A stretch of DNA of 64,000 nt, from assembly GCF_021538675.1 (NCBI RefSeq), contig NZ_JAJUKH010000001.1, positions 248,001-312,000 of the forward strand, written 5' to 3'. How positions within the stretch are numbered: the stretch's first letter is position 1; the number at the start of each line of letters is the position of its first letter. Below, piece after piece: positions 7,673 to 16,726 of the stretch. Under the pieces are notes generated by a model. The model had not been told where the DNA came from. It made no database searches and saw only the letters and a list, made by a program, of their open reading frames with translations. This stretch comes from Paenarthrobacter sp. AR 02. GTDB taxonomy: Bacteria > Actinomycetota > Actinomycetes > Actinomycetales > Micrococcaceae. The position numbers and the translations under genes were made by a program.

Positions 7673-9814
7673 ATGTCCTCGCACTCCCCTGACTTGGTGA
7701 AACGTTCAACCGATGGCTCGGCCGGACTGTCCCGCCGCGGCTTCCTCGGCACCGCTGCCGCAGCCACGGCACTGGCCGCGACCGGATCCCTGCTGCCTCC
7801 GTCCGTCCAGGCGGCGATGGCCAAACCCGTTCCGCCAGGAAACCTCCAGTCCATCAAGCATGTGATCGTGCTGATGCAGGAAAACCGTTCCTTCGATCAC
7901 TACTTTGGTGCCCTTCGCGGCGTCCGCGGCTACGCCGACAAGTCCGTCACCCGCCTGCCCAACGGCAAGTCCGTGTTCGAACAGCCCCGCGCCACCGGGG
8001 AGACGGTGTTGCCCTTCTCCCTCCGCAAGGCCGCCGAACTCGCCGGCCGGCCAGGCTCGGACATCCAATACCTTGGCGACCTCGACCACTCCTTCGCCGG
8101 CACCACCACGGCCTGGAACAACGGCTGGTGTGACAAATGGATTCCCGCCAAAAGCGCCTCCACCATGACGTTCTACGAGCGCCAGGACATCCCGCTGCAG
8201 TACGAACTCGCTGACACCTTCACCATCTGCGACGCCTACCACTGCTCCGTCAACGGTTCCACCAACCCGAACCGCACCTACCTTTGGAGCGGCACTACGG
8301 GCAACGAACCCGGGAGCAGCAAGAGGGCCGTCACCAACGCAGCCTACGGCTACGACCACGGCGGATACGACTGGACCACCTACCCTGAGCGGCTGGAGCA
8401 GGCCGGTATCCCGTGGCGGATCTACCAGGACTGGGACAACTTCACGGACAACGCCGTGGAGTACTTCCAGACATTCAAGGCAATTGGCAGGAAGATGCTG
8501 GCCTCCGTAGACGGCAAACTGCGCACCACCGAAGAGTTCTACGACAGCCTCGCCGGCAAGGACCCTGCAGAGCAGGATCGACTTCTCGCCCAATTGGAAG
8601 CGGGCCGGAGCACACTGACCGATGCCGAAAGGTCGCTGTTCGACAAAGCCATGTGGAGGGGACGCCCCAATACCCTCCTTGAACGCCTCAGCAACGACAT
8701 CTCCAACGGCACTTTGCCACAGGTCAGCTGGCTCGTCCCGTCGGCGGCGGATTCCGAACACCCCGGCGCTTCCACGCCCGTGGGCAGCGCCAACTTCGTG
8801 TACCGCCTGCTGGATACCATTGCCAGCGATCCCGCGACATGGGACAGCACGGCCATTTTCCTGAACTTCGATGAGAACGACGGCTACTTCGACCACGTAC
8901 CACCGCCCGTCCAGCCGCGCCCGGCCTCCGGCGAATCCACGGACTGGACCACAGCACGGCCTATCGGCCTGGGCCCGCGCGTCCCCATGACCGTGGTCTC
9001 CCCCTGGACGATTGGCGGCGTCGTCAGCTCCGAGGTCTTCGACCACACGTCCGTCCTGAGATTCCTTGAGCTCTGGACCGGCGTCGAGGAACCCAACATC
9101 TCGCCATGGCGGCGCGAGGTCTGCGGCGACCTCACCGGTGTCTTCAACTTCGATTCCCCGGGCACGCCCCCAACCCTCGACCACCCCGCCCCGGTGCCCG
9201 CCAAGATCAGCCGCTGGCACCCGAATCCCCCTGCCGTCCAGGTTGCCCCGATCCAGGAAACCGGCACCCGGCCTGCACGGCCGCTGCCGTATCGGCCACG
9301 GGTTTCCGCCACGGTTCAGCAGGGGAAGATCAAGCTGGCACTGGGGAACAGCGGGTCACGCTCCACCCACTTCACCGTCTACGGCTACGCGGGCGAAGTC
9401 TCCGAACCCCTGCACGCGGATGTCACGGGCAGCCGGACGGTCGAACTCCCGCTGGCCACGGGAACGTTCGACGTCGTTGTCACCGGGCCCAACCGGTACC
9501 AGTACGAGCTTAAAGGCACGACGGCGGGTGCCGCCTCCGGCGTCGACGTCGCCGTCACGGGGCGCCGCGGCAAGAAAGCCGTGGAAATCGAAGTGCGCAA
9601 CGCGGGCAATGCGACCGTGACGGTTTCACTGGAGTCGTTGCAATACGTTGCCGGCAAGGAAACGGTGAAGCTCAAGCCGGGCCAGAGCAGGAAGATCGGC
9701 TGGGACACTGCAAACGGCTGGTACGACGTCCAGGTCACCGCCGCGGAGGACGGATCCTTCAGGCGTCGGCTGACCGGCCGTGAGGAAGACGGGCAACAGG
9801 GCATCTCGGGCTAG
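7673..9814 (+). CDS. Tat-exported phospholipase C (phosphocholine-specific type)
   Basis: This is a 713-residue secreted enzyme. The ATG at 7673 is preceded by an AAAGG site. The twin-arginine signal SRRGFLG (R21, R22) precedes an Ala-rich hydrophobic stretch and a cleavage region near SVQAAMA. The phosphoesterase domain follows with the signature HVIVLMQENRSFDHYFGALRG near residues 62-82, DAYHCSVNGSTNPNRTY and FLNFDENDGYFDHVPPP. Two beta-sandwich repeats (DUF756 type) fill about 530-710. The family hydrolyses phosphatidylcholine or sphingomyelin outside the cell to release phosphocholine, and often serves phosphate scavenging. The PHO-box-like repeat upstream fits that role. Length and domain order are normal for the family. 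A strong stem-loop follows the stop. Confidence 0.9.
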   Translation: MSSHSPDLVKRSTDGSAGLSRRGFLGTAAAATALAATGSLLPPSVQAAMAKPVPPGNLQSIKHVIVLMQENRSFDHYFGALRGVRGYADKSVTRLPNGKSVFEQPRATGETVLPFSLRKAAELAGRPGSDIQYLGDLDHSFAGTTTAWNNGWCDKWIPAKSASTMTFYERQDIPLQYELADTFTICDAYHCSVNGSTNPNRTYLWSGTTGNEPGSSKRAVTNAAYGYDHGGYDWTTYPERLEQAGIPWRIYQDWDNFTDNAVEYFQTFKAIGRKMLASVDGKLRTTEEFYDSLAGKDPAEQDRLLAQLEAGRSTLTDAERSLFDKAMWRGRPNTLLERLSNDISNGTLPQVSWLVPSAADSEHPGASTPVGSANFVYRLLDTIASDPATWDSTAIFLNFDENDGYFDHVPPPVQPRPASGESTDWTTARPIGLGPRVPMTVVSPWTIGGVVSSEVFDHTSVLRFLELWTGVEEPNISPWRREVCGDLTGVFNFDSPGTPPTLDHPAPVPAKISRWHPNPPAVQVAPIQETGTRPARPLPYRPRVSATVQQGKIKLALGNSGSRSTHFTVYGYAGEVSEPLHADVTGSRTVELPLATGTFDVVVTGPNRYQYELKGTTAGAASGVDVAVTGRRGKKAVEIEVRNAGNATVTVSLESLQYVAGKETVKLKPGQSRKIGWDTANGWYDVQVTAAEDGSFRRRLTGREEDGQQGISG

Positions 9815-9836
9815 CGGGTCCCCCGTTCCCGCCTCT

Positions 9837-9875
9837 GTCCGTCACGCCCACCGTAGAAGGGTGGGTGTGACGGAC
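9837..9875. terminator. Bidirectional terminator hairpin
   Basis: A 16-bp stem with one G-T pair (arms 9837-9852 and 9860-9875) and a short loop sits between the convergent phospholipase C and metB genes. No clear T-run is present. Confidence 0.65.
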
Positions 9876-9896
9876 AAGAGCGGGTTCACGCGATCG

Positions 9897-11060
9897 TTAG
9901 CCGATCTTGGCGAATGCCTGCTCGAGGTCCGCAATCAGGTCCGCTGCTTCCTCGATGCCACAGGACAGGCGCAGGAGGTTCACGGGAACGGCAAGTTCTG
10001 TGCCCTTGACCGATGCGTGGGTCATTTCCGAGGGGTAGTTCATGAGCGACTCGATGCCGCCCAATGATTCCGCGAGCGTGAACACAGTGGTGTTCTCGGC
10101 AACGCTCCGGGCCGCTGCTTCGCCGCCCTTGAACTGGACGGAGACCATGCCACCGAACTTCTTCATCTGCTTCGCCGCGAGATCGTGGCCGGGGTGGTCC
10201 GGGAGGCCCGGGTAAAGCACCGCTTCAACCTCGGGACGCTGCAGCAGCCATTCAGCAACGGCCTGGCCGTTCTCGCTGTGTCGATCCATGCGGACGCCCA
10301 GTGTCTTCAACCCACGGGTCGTCAGGAACGCGTCCATGGGACCGGAAACGGCGCCCACTGCGAACTGGATAAAGCCGATCTTCTCAGCCAGCTCCGCATC
10401 CTTGACCACAAGGGCACCACCTACGACGTCGGAGTGCCCGCCGATGTACTTGGTGGTCGAGTGAACCACGACGTCCGCGCCTAAGGCGAGCGGGGTCTGC
10501 AAGTAGGGAGACGCGAAGGTGTTGTCGACCACCAGGAGGGCCCCGGCGTCGTGCGCTACGGCGGCGAGCGCCTCAATGTCGGTGATCTTCATCATCGGGT
10601 TGGACGGCGTTTCGACCCAGACAATACGTGTCTTGTTGGCCCTGACTGCCGCAGCTACGGCATCGAGGTCGGACATGTCCACGGGGGTGTTGCCGATGCC
10701 CCAGTCCCCCAATACACGGTTGATGAGCCGGTAAGTGCCACCGTACGCATCGTTGCCGAGGACGATATGGTCACCGGGGCGGGCCAGCGCGCGGATCAGC
10801 GAGTCTTCGGCGGCGAGCCCGGAGCCGAAGGAAAACGCGGCCGAACCGCCTTCCAGGGCGGCCAGCTGCTCCTGCAGTGCGTCACGTGTTGGGTTGCCTC
10901 CGCGGCCATACTCGTAGCCGGACCGCAGGTTGCCGATGCCGTCCTGCGCGTAGGTGGTGCTGAAATGCAGCGGCGGAACGACTGCACCGGTCCGGGGCTC
11001 GAAAGCCTGTCCCGCGTGAACGGCTCGCGTGTTGAATCCGGCGTTGTTGTTGGCAGTCAT
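9897..11060 (-). CDS. metB: Cystathionine gamma-synthase/lyase (Cys/Met PLP enzyme)
   Basis: This is a 387-residue PLP enzyme of usual length. The ATG at 11060 follows AGAGGTG. Hallmarks are SGYEYGRGGNPTRDALQ near residues 47-63 and VVHSTTKYIGGHSDVVGG with the Schiff-base lysine at K204. It belongs to the trans-sulfuration family; members either make cystathionine from O-acylhomoserine and cysteine (MetB) or cleave it to cysteine (gamma-lyase), and the two are hard to separate by motif. It lies 59 nt downstream of cystathionine beta-synthase on the same strand, so the operon probably performs homocysteine-cystathionine-cysteine exchange. Confidence 0.88.
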   Translation of the reverse strand: MTANNNAGFNTRAVHAGQAFEPRTGAVVPPLHFSTTYAQDGIGNLRSGYEYGRGGNPTRDALQEQLAALEGGSAAFSFGSGLAAEDSLIRALARPGDHIVLGNDAYGGTYRLINRVLGDWGIGNTPVDMSDLDAVAAAVRANKTRIVWVETPSNPMMKITDIEALAAVAHDAGALLVVDNTFASPYLQTPLALGADVVVHSTTKYIGGHSDVVGGALVVKDAELAEKIGFIQFAVGAVSGPMDAFLTTRGLKTLGVRMDRHSENGQAVAEWLLQRPEVEAVLYPGLPDHPGHDLAAKQMKKFGGMVSVQFKGGEAAARSVAENTTVFTLAESLGGIESLMNYPSEMTHASVKGTELAVPVNLLRLSCGIEEAADLIADLEQAFAKIG

Positions 11061-11119
11061 GGAAACACCTCTTTGTTTCTTGAAGGTTTGTTCGTTCAGC
11101 GGGTGGATGGGGCGCACGC

Positions 11120-12505
11120 TTAGTTGCTCAGGTACGCCAAAAGGTCGTGACGTGTCAGGATGCCCACCGGGGCCCCCGCGAAGGTCACCATGACGGTATC
11201 GACGTCGGACAGCAGCTCACGGGCGGCGGAAATGGTTTCCAGCGAGCCGATCACCGGGAGGCGTTCACCCATGTGTTCGGAGATCTTGTCTGCCAGCTTG
11301 GCTTCGCCACGGAACAGCTTGCTGGTGAGGCTGCGTTCGTCCACGGCACCCAGGACCTCGCCCATGACCACGGGCGGTTCCTGCGAGAGGACCGGGATGT
11401 GGGAGACACCAAACTCGTTCATGATATTGATGACGTCGCGGACGGTTTCGTTCGGGTGGATATGCACCAGGTCCGGCATTTCGCCGGTCTTGGACTTCAG
11501 AACTTCACCCACCGATGCTTCCTCGCCACCGGAAAGGAAGCCGTAGGAGCGCATCCATTGGTCGTTGAAGATCTTGGCAAGGTATCCACGGCCGGAGTCC
11601 GGAAGGATCACCACAACGACGGCGGACTCATCCAAATCCTTGGCCGCCTCGAGGGCCGCGACCACGGCCATGCCGGACGAGCCTCCCACCAGGAGTCCCT
11701 CCTCGCGGGCAAGGCGTCGCGTCATGGAGAACGAGTCGGCATCCGAGACGGCGATGACCCGGTCAGGGACGGCGGGATCGTAGTTGGCCGGCCACATGTC
11801 CTCGCCCACACCCTCAACGAAGTAGGGCCTGCCGGTGCCGCCGGAGTAGACCGAACCTTCCGGGTCCGCCCCGATGACCTTGACCGGGCCGCCGTCGGAC
11901 TCTGCCCGGTCGGCTGAAACCTGCTTGAGGTACCGCCCAGTGCCGGTGATGGTGCCGCCGGTACCGGCGCCGATCACCACGTGCGTGACCTTGCCGTCGG
12001 TGTCGTTCCAGATTTCCGGGCCGGTGGATTCGAAGTGGCTGCCGGGAGCGGCAGGATTGGAGAACTGGTCAGGCTTGAAGGCGCCCGGGATCTCCTTGAC
12101 CAGGCGGTCGGACACGCCGTAGTAGCTTTGCGGGCTTTCGGGAGCAACGGAAGTGGGCGTTACCACCACGTCAGCGCCATACGCCTTCAGGACCGCACGC
12201 TTGTCCTCTCCCACCTTGTCCGGCACCACGAAGATGCACTTGTAGCCCTTTTGCTGGGCCACGAGCGCCAAACCCACGCCTGTGTTGCCCGACGTCGGCT
12301 CAACGATGGTTCCGCCCGGCTTGAGCCGGCCATCCTTCTCGGCATCTTCGATCATCTTCACGGCGATCCGGTCCTTGATGGACCCGCCGGGATTGATGTA
12401 TTCGAGCTTGACCAGGACGGTGGCTTTGATGCCGTCGGTGACGTGGTTGAGCTTGATGAGCGGCGTATTGCCGATGAGGTCCAACACGGACTGGGCGTAC
12501 TTCAT
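11120..12505 (-). CDS. cbs: Cystathionine beta-synthase with C-terminal CBS-domain pair
   Basis: This is a 461-residue protein. The PLP fold occupies about residues 1-320: GGSIKDRIA with PLP lysine K44, the phosphate-binding TSGNTG at 71-76 and GTGGTITGTGRYLKQ. A CBS-domain pair occupies about 335-461 and usually senses adenosyl ligands such as AdoMet. The enzyme condenses serine with homocysteine to cystathionine in the cytoplasm. The start MKYAQSVLDLIGNTPL at 12505 matches the family N terminus, although no clear ribosome site precedes it, so the message may be leaderless. It is the first gene of the cbs-metB operon. Confidence 0.92.
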   Translation of the reverse strand: MKYAQSVLDLIGNTPLIKLNHVTDGIKATVLVKLEYINPGGSIKDRIAVKMIEDAEKDGRLKPGGTIVEPTSGNTGVGLALVAQQKGYKCIFVVPDKVGEDKRAVLKAYGADVVVTPTSVAPESPQSYYGVSDRLVKEIPGAFKPDQFSNPAAPGSHFESTGPEIWNDTDGKVTHVVIGAGTGGTITGTGRYLKQVSADRAESDGGPVKVIGADPEGSVYSGGTGRPYFVEGVGEDMWPANYDPAVPDRVIAVSDADSFSMTRRLAREEGLLVGGSSGMAVVAALEAAKDLDESAVVVVILPDSGRGYLAKIFNDQWMRSYGFLSGGEEASVGEVLKSKTGEMPDLVHIHPNETVRDVINIMNEFGVSHIPVLSQEPPVVMGEVLGAVDERSLTSKLFRGEAKLADKISEHMGERLPVIGSLETISAARELLSDVDTVMVTFAGAPVGILTRHDLLAYLSN

Positions 12506-12569
12506 AGATACAAAGCTACCGCTTGCCTGCGCCCAGCCCTGCCTCGGCCTTGTGGGCAGCCACCGCCGA

Positions 12570-12962
12570 CTAGCTACCCGCCCCCGGATCCGTTTGCCAG
12601 AGGCCCATGATGTTTCCTTCGGTGTCCTTGAAGTAGGCGTACCAGCCCATGGTTGGTACCGCGTCTTTCCCTTGAACCACACTGCCTCCGGCCGACTCCA
12701 CCTGCGCAAGGGCCGCGCCGATGTCATCGACGTCGATGGTCAGGATGGGAGTCCTCAGCGCCTCCGTCCGGGGAAACAGGGCACCGTTGATGGCACCTGG
12801 CTCCTTGGGGGCACCGGTCTTCTCGTCGGATGGGGTGGTCATGGCGATGGTGTAGTCCATCCCCTGCATGGGGCTGAGGTTCCAGCCGAAAGCACTCTGG
12901 TAAAAGGTGTTTGCCCGTTCTTTGTCATCCGTGGGGATCTCGAAATGCACTATTGCGGCCAT
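12570..12962 (-). CDS. VOC-family (glyoxalase/bleomycin-resistance-like) protein
   Basis: This is a 130-residue protein with paired beta-alpha-beta-beta-beta modules. The first starts MAAIVHFEIPTDDKERANTFYQSAFGW; the second ends YAYFKDTEGNIMGLWQTD with the conserved D-x-E-G-N-x-x-G-L-W. Metal-ligand positions are compatible with the fold (H6, E118). Members range from metal-dependent lyases and dioxygenases to antibiotic-binding proteins, so no reaction can be assigned. It lies 64 nt upstream of cbs on the same strand and may be transcribed with it. The ATG at 12962 has AGGAGC nearby. Confidence 0.8.
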   Translation of the reverse strand: MAAIVHFEIPTDDKERANTFYQSAFGWNLSPMQGMDYTIAMTTPSDEKTGAPKEPGAINGALFPRTEALRTPILTIDVDDIGAALAQVESAGGSVVQGKDAVPTMGWYAYFKDTEGNIMGLWQTDPGAGS

Positions 12963-13104
12963 GGTTGGCGCTCCTTGTTCCTGGAAGTCTTTCCTGGGAT
13001 GCGGCGCGGCCCACCCGTGCCACATCAGGGAGTCTAGACCCGGGCGGCCGCTGCCGTAAGGGGCTATTAATGGGATTGTCAGCCGGGCGTGGGACCATGA
13101 AAAC

Positions 13105-14076
13105 ATGACCATCGCAGAAGCCCCGCCACGCATTGCGGCCGCGGCAGATGCAGCCATCAGGTGGCATCCCGGCAGTTCCTTCCGTTTGGATCAGACCATG
13201 TTCCCCCTCATGCGGGGCAACGCCGATCCATCTTTCGCTTCGCACTCCTCCGGTTATTGGATGGCGTTCACCGCTGCTTCGGGACCGGTTACGCTGCGTC
13301 TCTCGGGAGGCGGCCTCGGGGCTGGCTGCTTCGTGGATGCCCAGGCGTGGGGCCCCGGCGCCGCGGATGCCGTGGCCGGGGTGCCCAGGTTGCTCGGCGC
13401 CGCCGACGACTGGTCCGGTTTCGATGAACCCGCCTTCCATGCCACGCTCCCCCGTCTGGTCACAGAATCACGACGACGGAACCTGGCTGTGCGGCTACCC
13501 TCCACCGGGCGGATGGTTGACTCATTGGTGCCCACCATCCTGGAGCAGAAAGTCACCACCTTGGAGGCACGGCGCGGGTACCGGTACCTGATGTACAGGT
13601 ATGGAACGCCGGCCCCTGGCATGGCCCCCGCGGGGCTCCTCGTTCCCCCAACCGCCCGGCAGTGGTTGGCCATCCCATCATGGGAGTGGCACAAAGCCGG
13701 AGTCGGGCCACAGCGCTCGGCAACAGTCATGCGGGCGCTGCAGTCCGCCGTCGCGCTTGAACGTCTCGCGCAACTGGACTCAGCGGAAGCCGGAGCCAAG
13801 CTGCAGACCATCCCGGGCATCGGGATCTGGACCGCCGCCGAGGTGGTCCAAAGGACCCACGGCTGCCCCGACTCGATTTCCGTGGGCGACTACCATTTGG
13901 CTTCCTACGTCGGGTACGCGCTGACCGGACAGAAGACCGACGACGCCGGCATGATCGAGCTGATGAAGCCCTGGCAAGGGCAGCGGCAACGGGTGGTCCG
14001 GATGCTGTACTTGAGTGGCTTCCGGAAGCCCACGTTCGGGCCCCGGATGACAGTGCAGGACCACCGCTCCCATTAG
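13105..14076 (+). CDS. DNA-3-methyladenine glycosylase 2 family protein (HhH-GPD)
   Basis: This is a 323-residue protein. The C-terminal half carries the helix-hairpin-helix motif TIPGIGIWTAAEV followed by SVGDYHLASY, where D262 is in the position of the catalytic Asp of AlkA-type glycosylases. The N-terminal half has beta-strands like the AlkA N domain. Such enzymes remove alkylated bases in base-excision repair. The loop cysteines of MutY/Nth iron-sulfur enzymes are absent, which argues against those families. The last 4 nt (14073-14076) overlap the convergent acyl-CoA ligase gene. Confidence 0.85.
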   Translation: MTIAEAPPRIAAAADAAIRWHPGSSFRLDQTMFPLMRGNADPSFASHSSGYWMAFTAASGPVTLRLSGGGLGAGCFVDAQAWGPGAADAVAGVPRLLGAADDWSGFDEPAFHATLPRLVTESRRRNLAVRLPSTGRMVDSLVPTILEQKVTTLEARRGYRYLMYRYGTPAPGMAPAGLLVPPTARQWLAIPSWEWHKAGVGPQRSATVMRALQSAVALERLAQLDSAEAGAKLQTIPGIGIWTAAEVVQRTHGCPDSISVGDYHLASYVGYALTGQKTDDAGMIELMKPWQGQRQRVVRMLYLSGFRKPTFGPRMTVQDHRSH

Positions 14077-15749
14077 AGGTGGAGGCGGGAGACCGCCTCT
14101 TGGCGCATGTCCACTTTCCGTACCTTGCCGGACACCGTCATGGGGAAGCTCTCGCGGACATCCACGTAGCGCGGGATCTTGTAGTGGGCCAGTTTGCCCC
14201 GGCAGTACTCGGCCAGGTCCGCGGCAGTCAGCGGACCGGCTCCGGGTTTGAGGATGATGCAGGCCATGAGCTCCTCGCCGTACTTTTCGTCGGGGACGCC
14301 GATTACCTGCACGTCCTGGATGGACGGGTGCAAGTACAGGAACTCCTCGATTTCACGCGGGTAGATGTTTTCACCACCGCGGATCACCATGTCCTTGATC
14401 CTGCCCTCGATCACGAGGTAGCCGTCCTGGTCCATGCGGGCCAGGTCGCCGGTGTGCATCCAGCCCTCGTCGTCGATGGCCTCGGCGGTCTTGTCCGGCT
14501 GGTCCCAGTACCCCTGCATCACGGCGTAGCCCCTGGTGCAGAGCTCACCAATCACTCCCCGCTCCACCACCTCACCGGTTCCAGGATCAACGATCCGGCT
14601 CTCGAGGTGCGGCATGGTCCGTCCCACGGTGCTGGTCCGCTGCTCCAACGTATCTCCGGCGCGCGTCATGGTGGACACGGGCGAGGTCTCGGTCATGCCA
14701 TAGCAAATGGCCACATCCACCATGTGCATCTCATCGATGACCCGCCGCATGACCTCGATGGGACACAGGGATCCTGCCATGACACCTGTCCTCAGAGTCG
14801 ACAGATCATAGGAGTCGAAATCCTCCAGGGCCAGCTCCGCGATGAACATCGTTGGAACGCCGTACAGCGAGGTCCCGCCGAAGTCCTGCACCGCTTCCAG
14901 GGCCGCCGACGGACTGAACCCACGGCTGGGAATAATGGTGGCAGCCCCGAAGCTCAGCGCATTCAGGTTGCCGATCACCATGCCGAAGCAGTGATAGAAG
15001 GGCACCGGGATGACCACACGGTCGTGCTCTGTATAGTTCAGGAGCCTGCCGATCGAGTGCCCGTTGTTGAGGATGTTGTGGTGGGTCAGGGTGGCGCCCT
15101 TCGGGAAGCCCGTGGTGCCCGAGGTGTACTGCAGGTTGATGGCGTCGTGTGGGTCCAGTCCGGCCATGCGGTCGCGTAGCGCTGAGGGCCCGACGCCGTC
15201 AGCACGGGTCAGCAGCTCGGCGTAGGACAGTTCGTGGCCGGCTTGCGGGACGCCGCCCGTGAGCCCAGTCGCCGGGTTGCCCGGGAGGAACACCACCTCG
15301 CGAAGCTCCGGACAGGAGGCAGCCGCGGCACGCGCCATGCCCACGTAGTCGCTGTTCCTGTCAGAGGGCGCAGCAACCAGCATCCGCATGCCGTTCTGCT
15401 TCACCACGAACTCCAGCTCATGGCTGCGATAGGCAGGGTTCACGTTGACCAGCACCGCGCCGATCTTCGCTGTGGCGTACTGCAGGATGGTCCACTCAGC
15501 GCAGTTGGGGCTCCAGATACCCACCCTTTCGCCCTTCGCCACGCCCGTGGCCAGCAACGCGCGGGCCAGGCGGTCGACGTCGTCGTTCAGCTTTTGGTAG
15601 CTCCAGCGGCGGGCGTCCCCTCCCGGTGTGGGCGCCGCCTCGATCAGGGCGTCCCGGAGGGGAAACCGGGCGGCGATGCGCTCAAAATTGGCACCAATGG
15701 TCTCTTCGAGCAGCGGGACGTCGGTGTCTCCGGCGGTGTAGGACAACAT
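14073..15749 (-). CDS. AMP-binding acyl-CoA synthetase (fatty-acyl-CoA ligase)
   Basis: This is a 558-residue ANL-superfamily enzyme. The P-loop-like motif QYTSGTTGFPKGA lies at about 207-219, the core GYWDQPDKTAEAIDDEGW and hinge GRIKDMVIRGGENIYPREIEE in the C-terminal third, and the catalytic lysine near the end in SGKVRKVDM (K542). It activates a carboxylic acid with ATP to acyl-AMP and then forms the CoA thioester. Medium- or long-chain fatty acids are likely substrates, but chain length cannot be read off. The gene is monocistronic and diverges from the small monooxygenase gene at 15833. Confidence 0.9.
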   Translation of the reverse strand: MLSYTAGDTDVPLLEETIGANFERIAARFPLRDALIEAAPTPGGDARRWSYQKLNDDVDRLARALLATGVAKGERVGIWSPNCAEWTILQYATAKIGAVLVNVNPAYRSHELEFVVKQNGMRMLVAAPSDRNSDYVGMARAAAASCPELREVVFLPGNPATGLTGGVPQAGHELSYAELLTRADGVGPSALRDRMAGLDPHDAINLQYTSGTTGFPKGATLTHHNILNNGHSIGRLLNYTEHDRVVIPVPFYHCFGMVIGNLNALSFGAATIIPSRGFSPSAALEAVQDFGGTSLYGVPTMFIAELALEDFDSYDLSTLRTGVMAGSLCPIEVMRRVIDEMHMVDVAICYGMTETSPVSTMTRAGDTLEQRTSTVGRTMPHLESRIVDPGTGEVVERGVIGELCTRGYAVMQGYWDQPDKTAEAIDDEGWMHTGDLARMDQDGYLVIEGRIKDMVIRGGENIYPREIEEFLYLHPSIQDVQVIGVPDEKYGEELMACIILKPGAGPLTAADLAEYCRGKLAHYKIPRYVDVRESFPMTVSGKVRKVDMRQEAVSRLHL

Positions 15750-15832
15750 GACGGAACGCTACCAAGACAGTGCCCGCAACAGAACCGTCATGACCTCCAG
15801 CGCCGCCGTGTCCTGCCGGTAGGGTTGGAACC

Positions 15833-16111
15833 ATGAGTGCACCCATTGACCTGCAGGCCACATTTATCCCCAACGAGGGCGAGTTCTTCCGCGTGAAGCT
15901 CGCTTTGGAAATCGCGATCGATGAGGTCGTCAACGAACCCGGCTGCATCCGTTACGAACTGACGGAAGCCACCGAAGAAAAGCTCGTCCTCACGGAGCGC
16001 TGGGAATCCGAGGAACTCCTCGAGAAGCACTCCAAGGGCATCGCGGTGCAGGACCTCAACGAGTCGCTGAGCGCCCTGCTTGCCGAGCCCGTCAAGCTCG
16101 ACAGGCTCTAA
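15833..16111 (+). CDS. Antibiotic-biosynthesis-monooxygenase (ABM) domain protein
   Basis: This 92-residue protein is a single ferredoxin-like ABM domain: FIPNEGEFFRVKLALEIAIDEVVNEPGCIRYELTEATEEKLVLTERW contains the characteristic P-G-C-x-x-Y-E core and the terminal W. Family members include cofactor-free quinone-forming monooxygenases, heme-degrading enzymes and YgiN-type quinol monooxygenases. The heme-binding residues of IsdG are not evident. The function is therefore general (small-molecule oxygenation or binding). It is monocistronic and ends in a strong stem-loop. Confidence 0.8.
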   Translation: MSAPIDLQATFIPNEGEFFRVKLALEIAIDEVVNEPGCIRYELTEATEEKLVLTERWESEELLEKHSKGIAVQDLNESLSALLAEPVKLDRL

Positions 16112-16143
16112 GGATTCGCCGGAGGCTGCGAGAACGCCTTAAA

Positions 16144-16181
16144 GCACCGAGGTCGCCGGAATTTTCCGGCGACCTCGGTGC
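16144..16181. terminator. Bidirectional terminator hairpin
   Basis: A perfect 17-bp stem (16144-16160 with 16165-16181) closes a 4-nt ATTT loop between the convergent ABM and thioredoxin genes. Confidence 0.7.
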
Positions 16182-16208
16182 GTTTCCGGCGAATTCACCG
16201 GATGGGGT

Positions 16209-16586
16209 TTAGCTTTCCTGGGCCTCGGCACGGGCCTTGGCAACGTGGGCGTGGACTTCTTCCATGTCCAGGCCCTTGACGGCCTCAATGACCTGTTCCA
16301 GCTGGGGTCCGTTGAGGGCGCCGGGCTGGTAGAAGACCAGAACCTTCTCGCGGAAGGCCATCAACGTGGGTATGGAAGTGATCCCGGCTTCGGCGGCGAG
16401 CTGCTGCTCAGCCTCGGTGTCCACCTTCGCGAAGACGACGTCAGAGTGCTTCTCCGAGGCCGCCCCGTACGTGGGAGCAAACTGGCGGCACGGGCTGCAC
16501 CAGGCAGCCCAGAAATCCACCAAGACAATATCGTTGTCCTCGATGGTCGATGCGAACTGTTCTCCAGTGATGTCAACTGTAGCCAT
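16209..16586 (-). CDS. Thioredoxin with WCSPC active site
   Basis: This is a 125-residue cytoplasmic thioredoxin. The active site is W29-C30-S31-P32-C33 instead of the usual WCGPC, and the cis-proline is P73 (TSIPTL). A C-terminal extension of about 15 Ala/Glu-rich residues is present. Thioredoxins reduce protein disulfides using NADPH through thioredoxin reductase. The Gly-to-Ser change should shift redox potential, so this may be a specialised thioredoxin rather than the housekeeping copy. It lies convergent to the ABM gene and divergent from the TetR operon. Confidence 0.88.
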   Translation of the reverse strand: MATVDITGEQFASTIEDNDIVLVDFWAAWCSPCRQFAPTYGAASEKHSDVVFAKVDTEAEQQLAAEAGITSIPTLMAFREKVLVFYQPGALNGPQLEQVIEAVKGLDMEEVHAHVAKARAEAQES

Positions 16587-16682
16587 GTTTCCACGGTACG
16601 CGACCCTGCCTGCTATGTCCCGCGGTGTTCGCTTCCCGCGTCACAGGGAATAAAACCAGCCCCCTCCGTACACCTCTTGCCA

Positions 16683-16726
16683 GCGACTGAACAGGTGTTT
16701 AGTGTTTGAAACATGCGTTCAGTCGC
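16683..16726 (+). promoter_or_regulatory. Large nested dyad over the tetR start (probable autoregulatory operator)
   Basis: Perfect outer arms GCGACTGAAC (16683-16692) and GTTCAGTCGC (16717-16726) enclose inner arms TGTTT (16696-16700) and AAACA (16709-16713). Both pairs share the same centre. The site covers the start codon at 16713, so a bound repressor would block transcription of the TetR-ABC operon. Binding by the adjacent TetR protein is inference. Confidence 0.6.

Noticed and set aside
7706..9220. 504-codon minus-strand frame inside phospholipase C
   Set aside because: The plus-strand frame carries the Tat signal and phosphoesterase motifs; the reverse is a composition effect.
11061..11119. 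S-box/SAM riboswitch between cbs and metB
   Set aside because: The 59-nt gap is too short for a riboswitch aptamer plus expression platform and shows no such fold.
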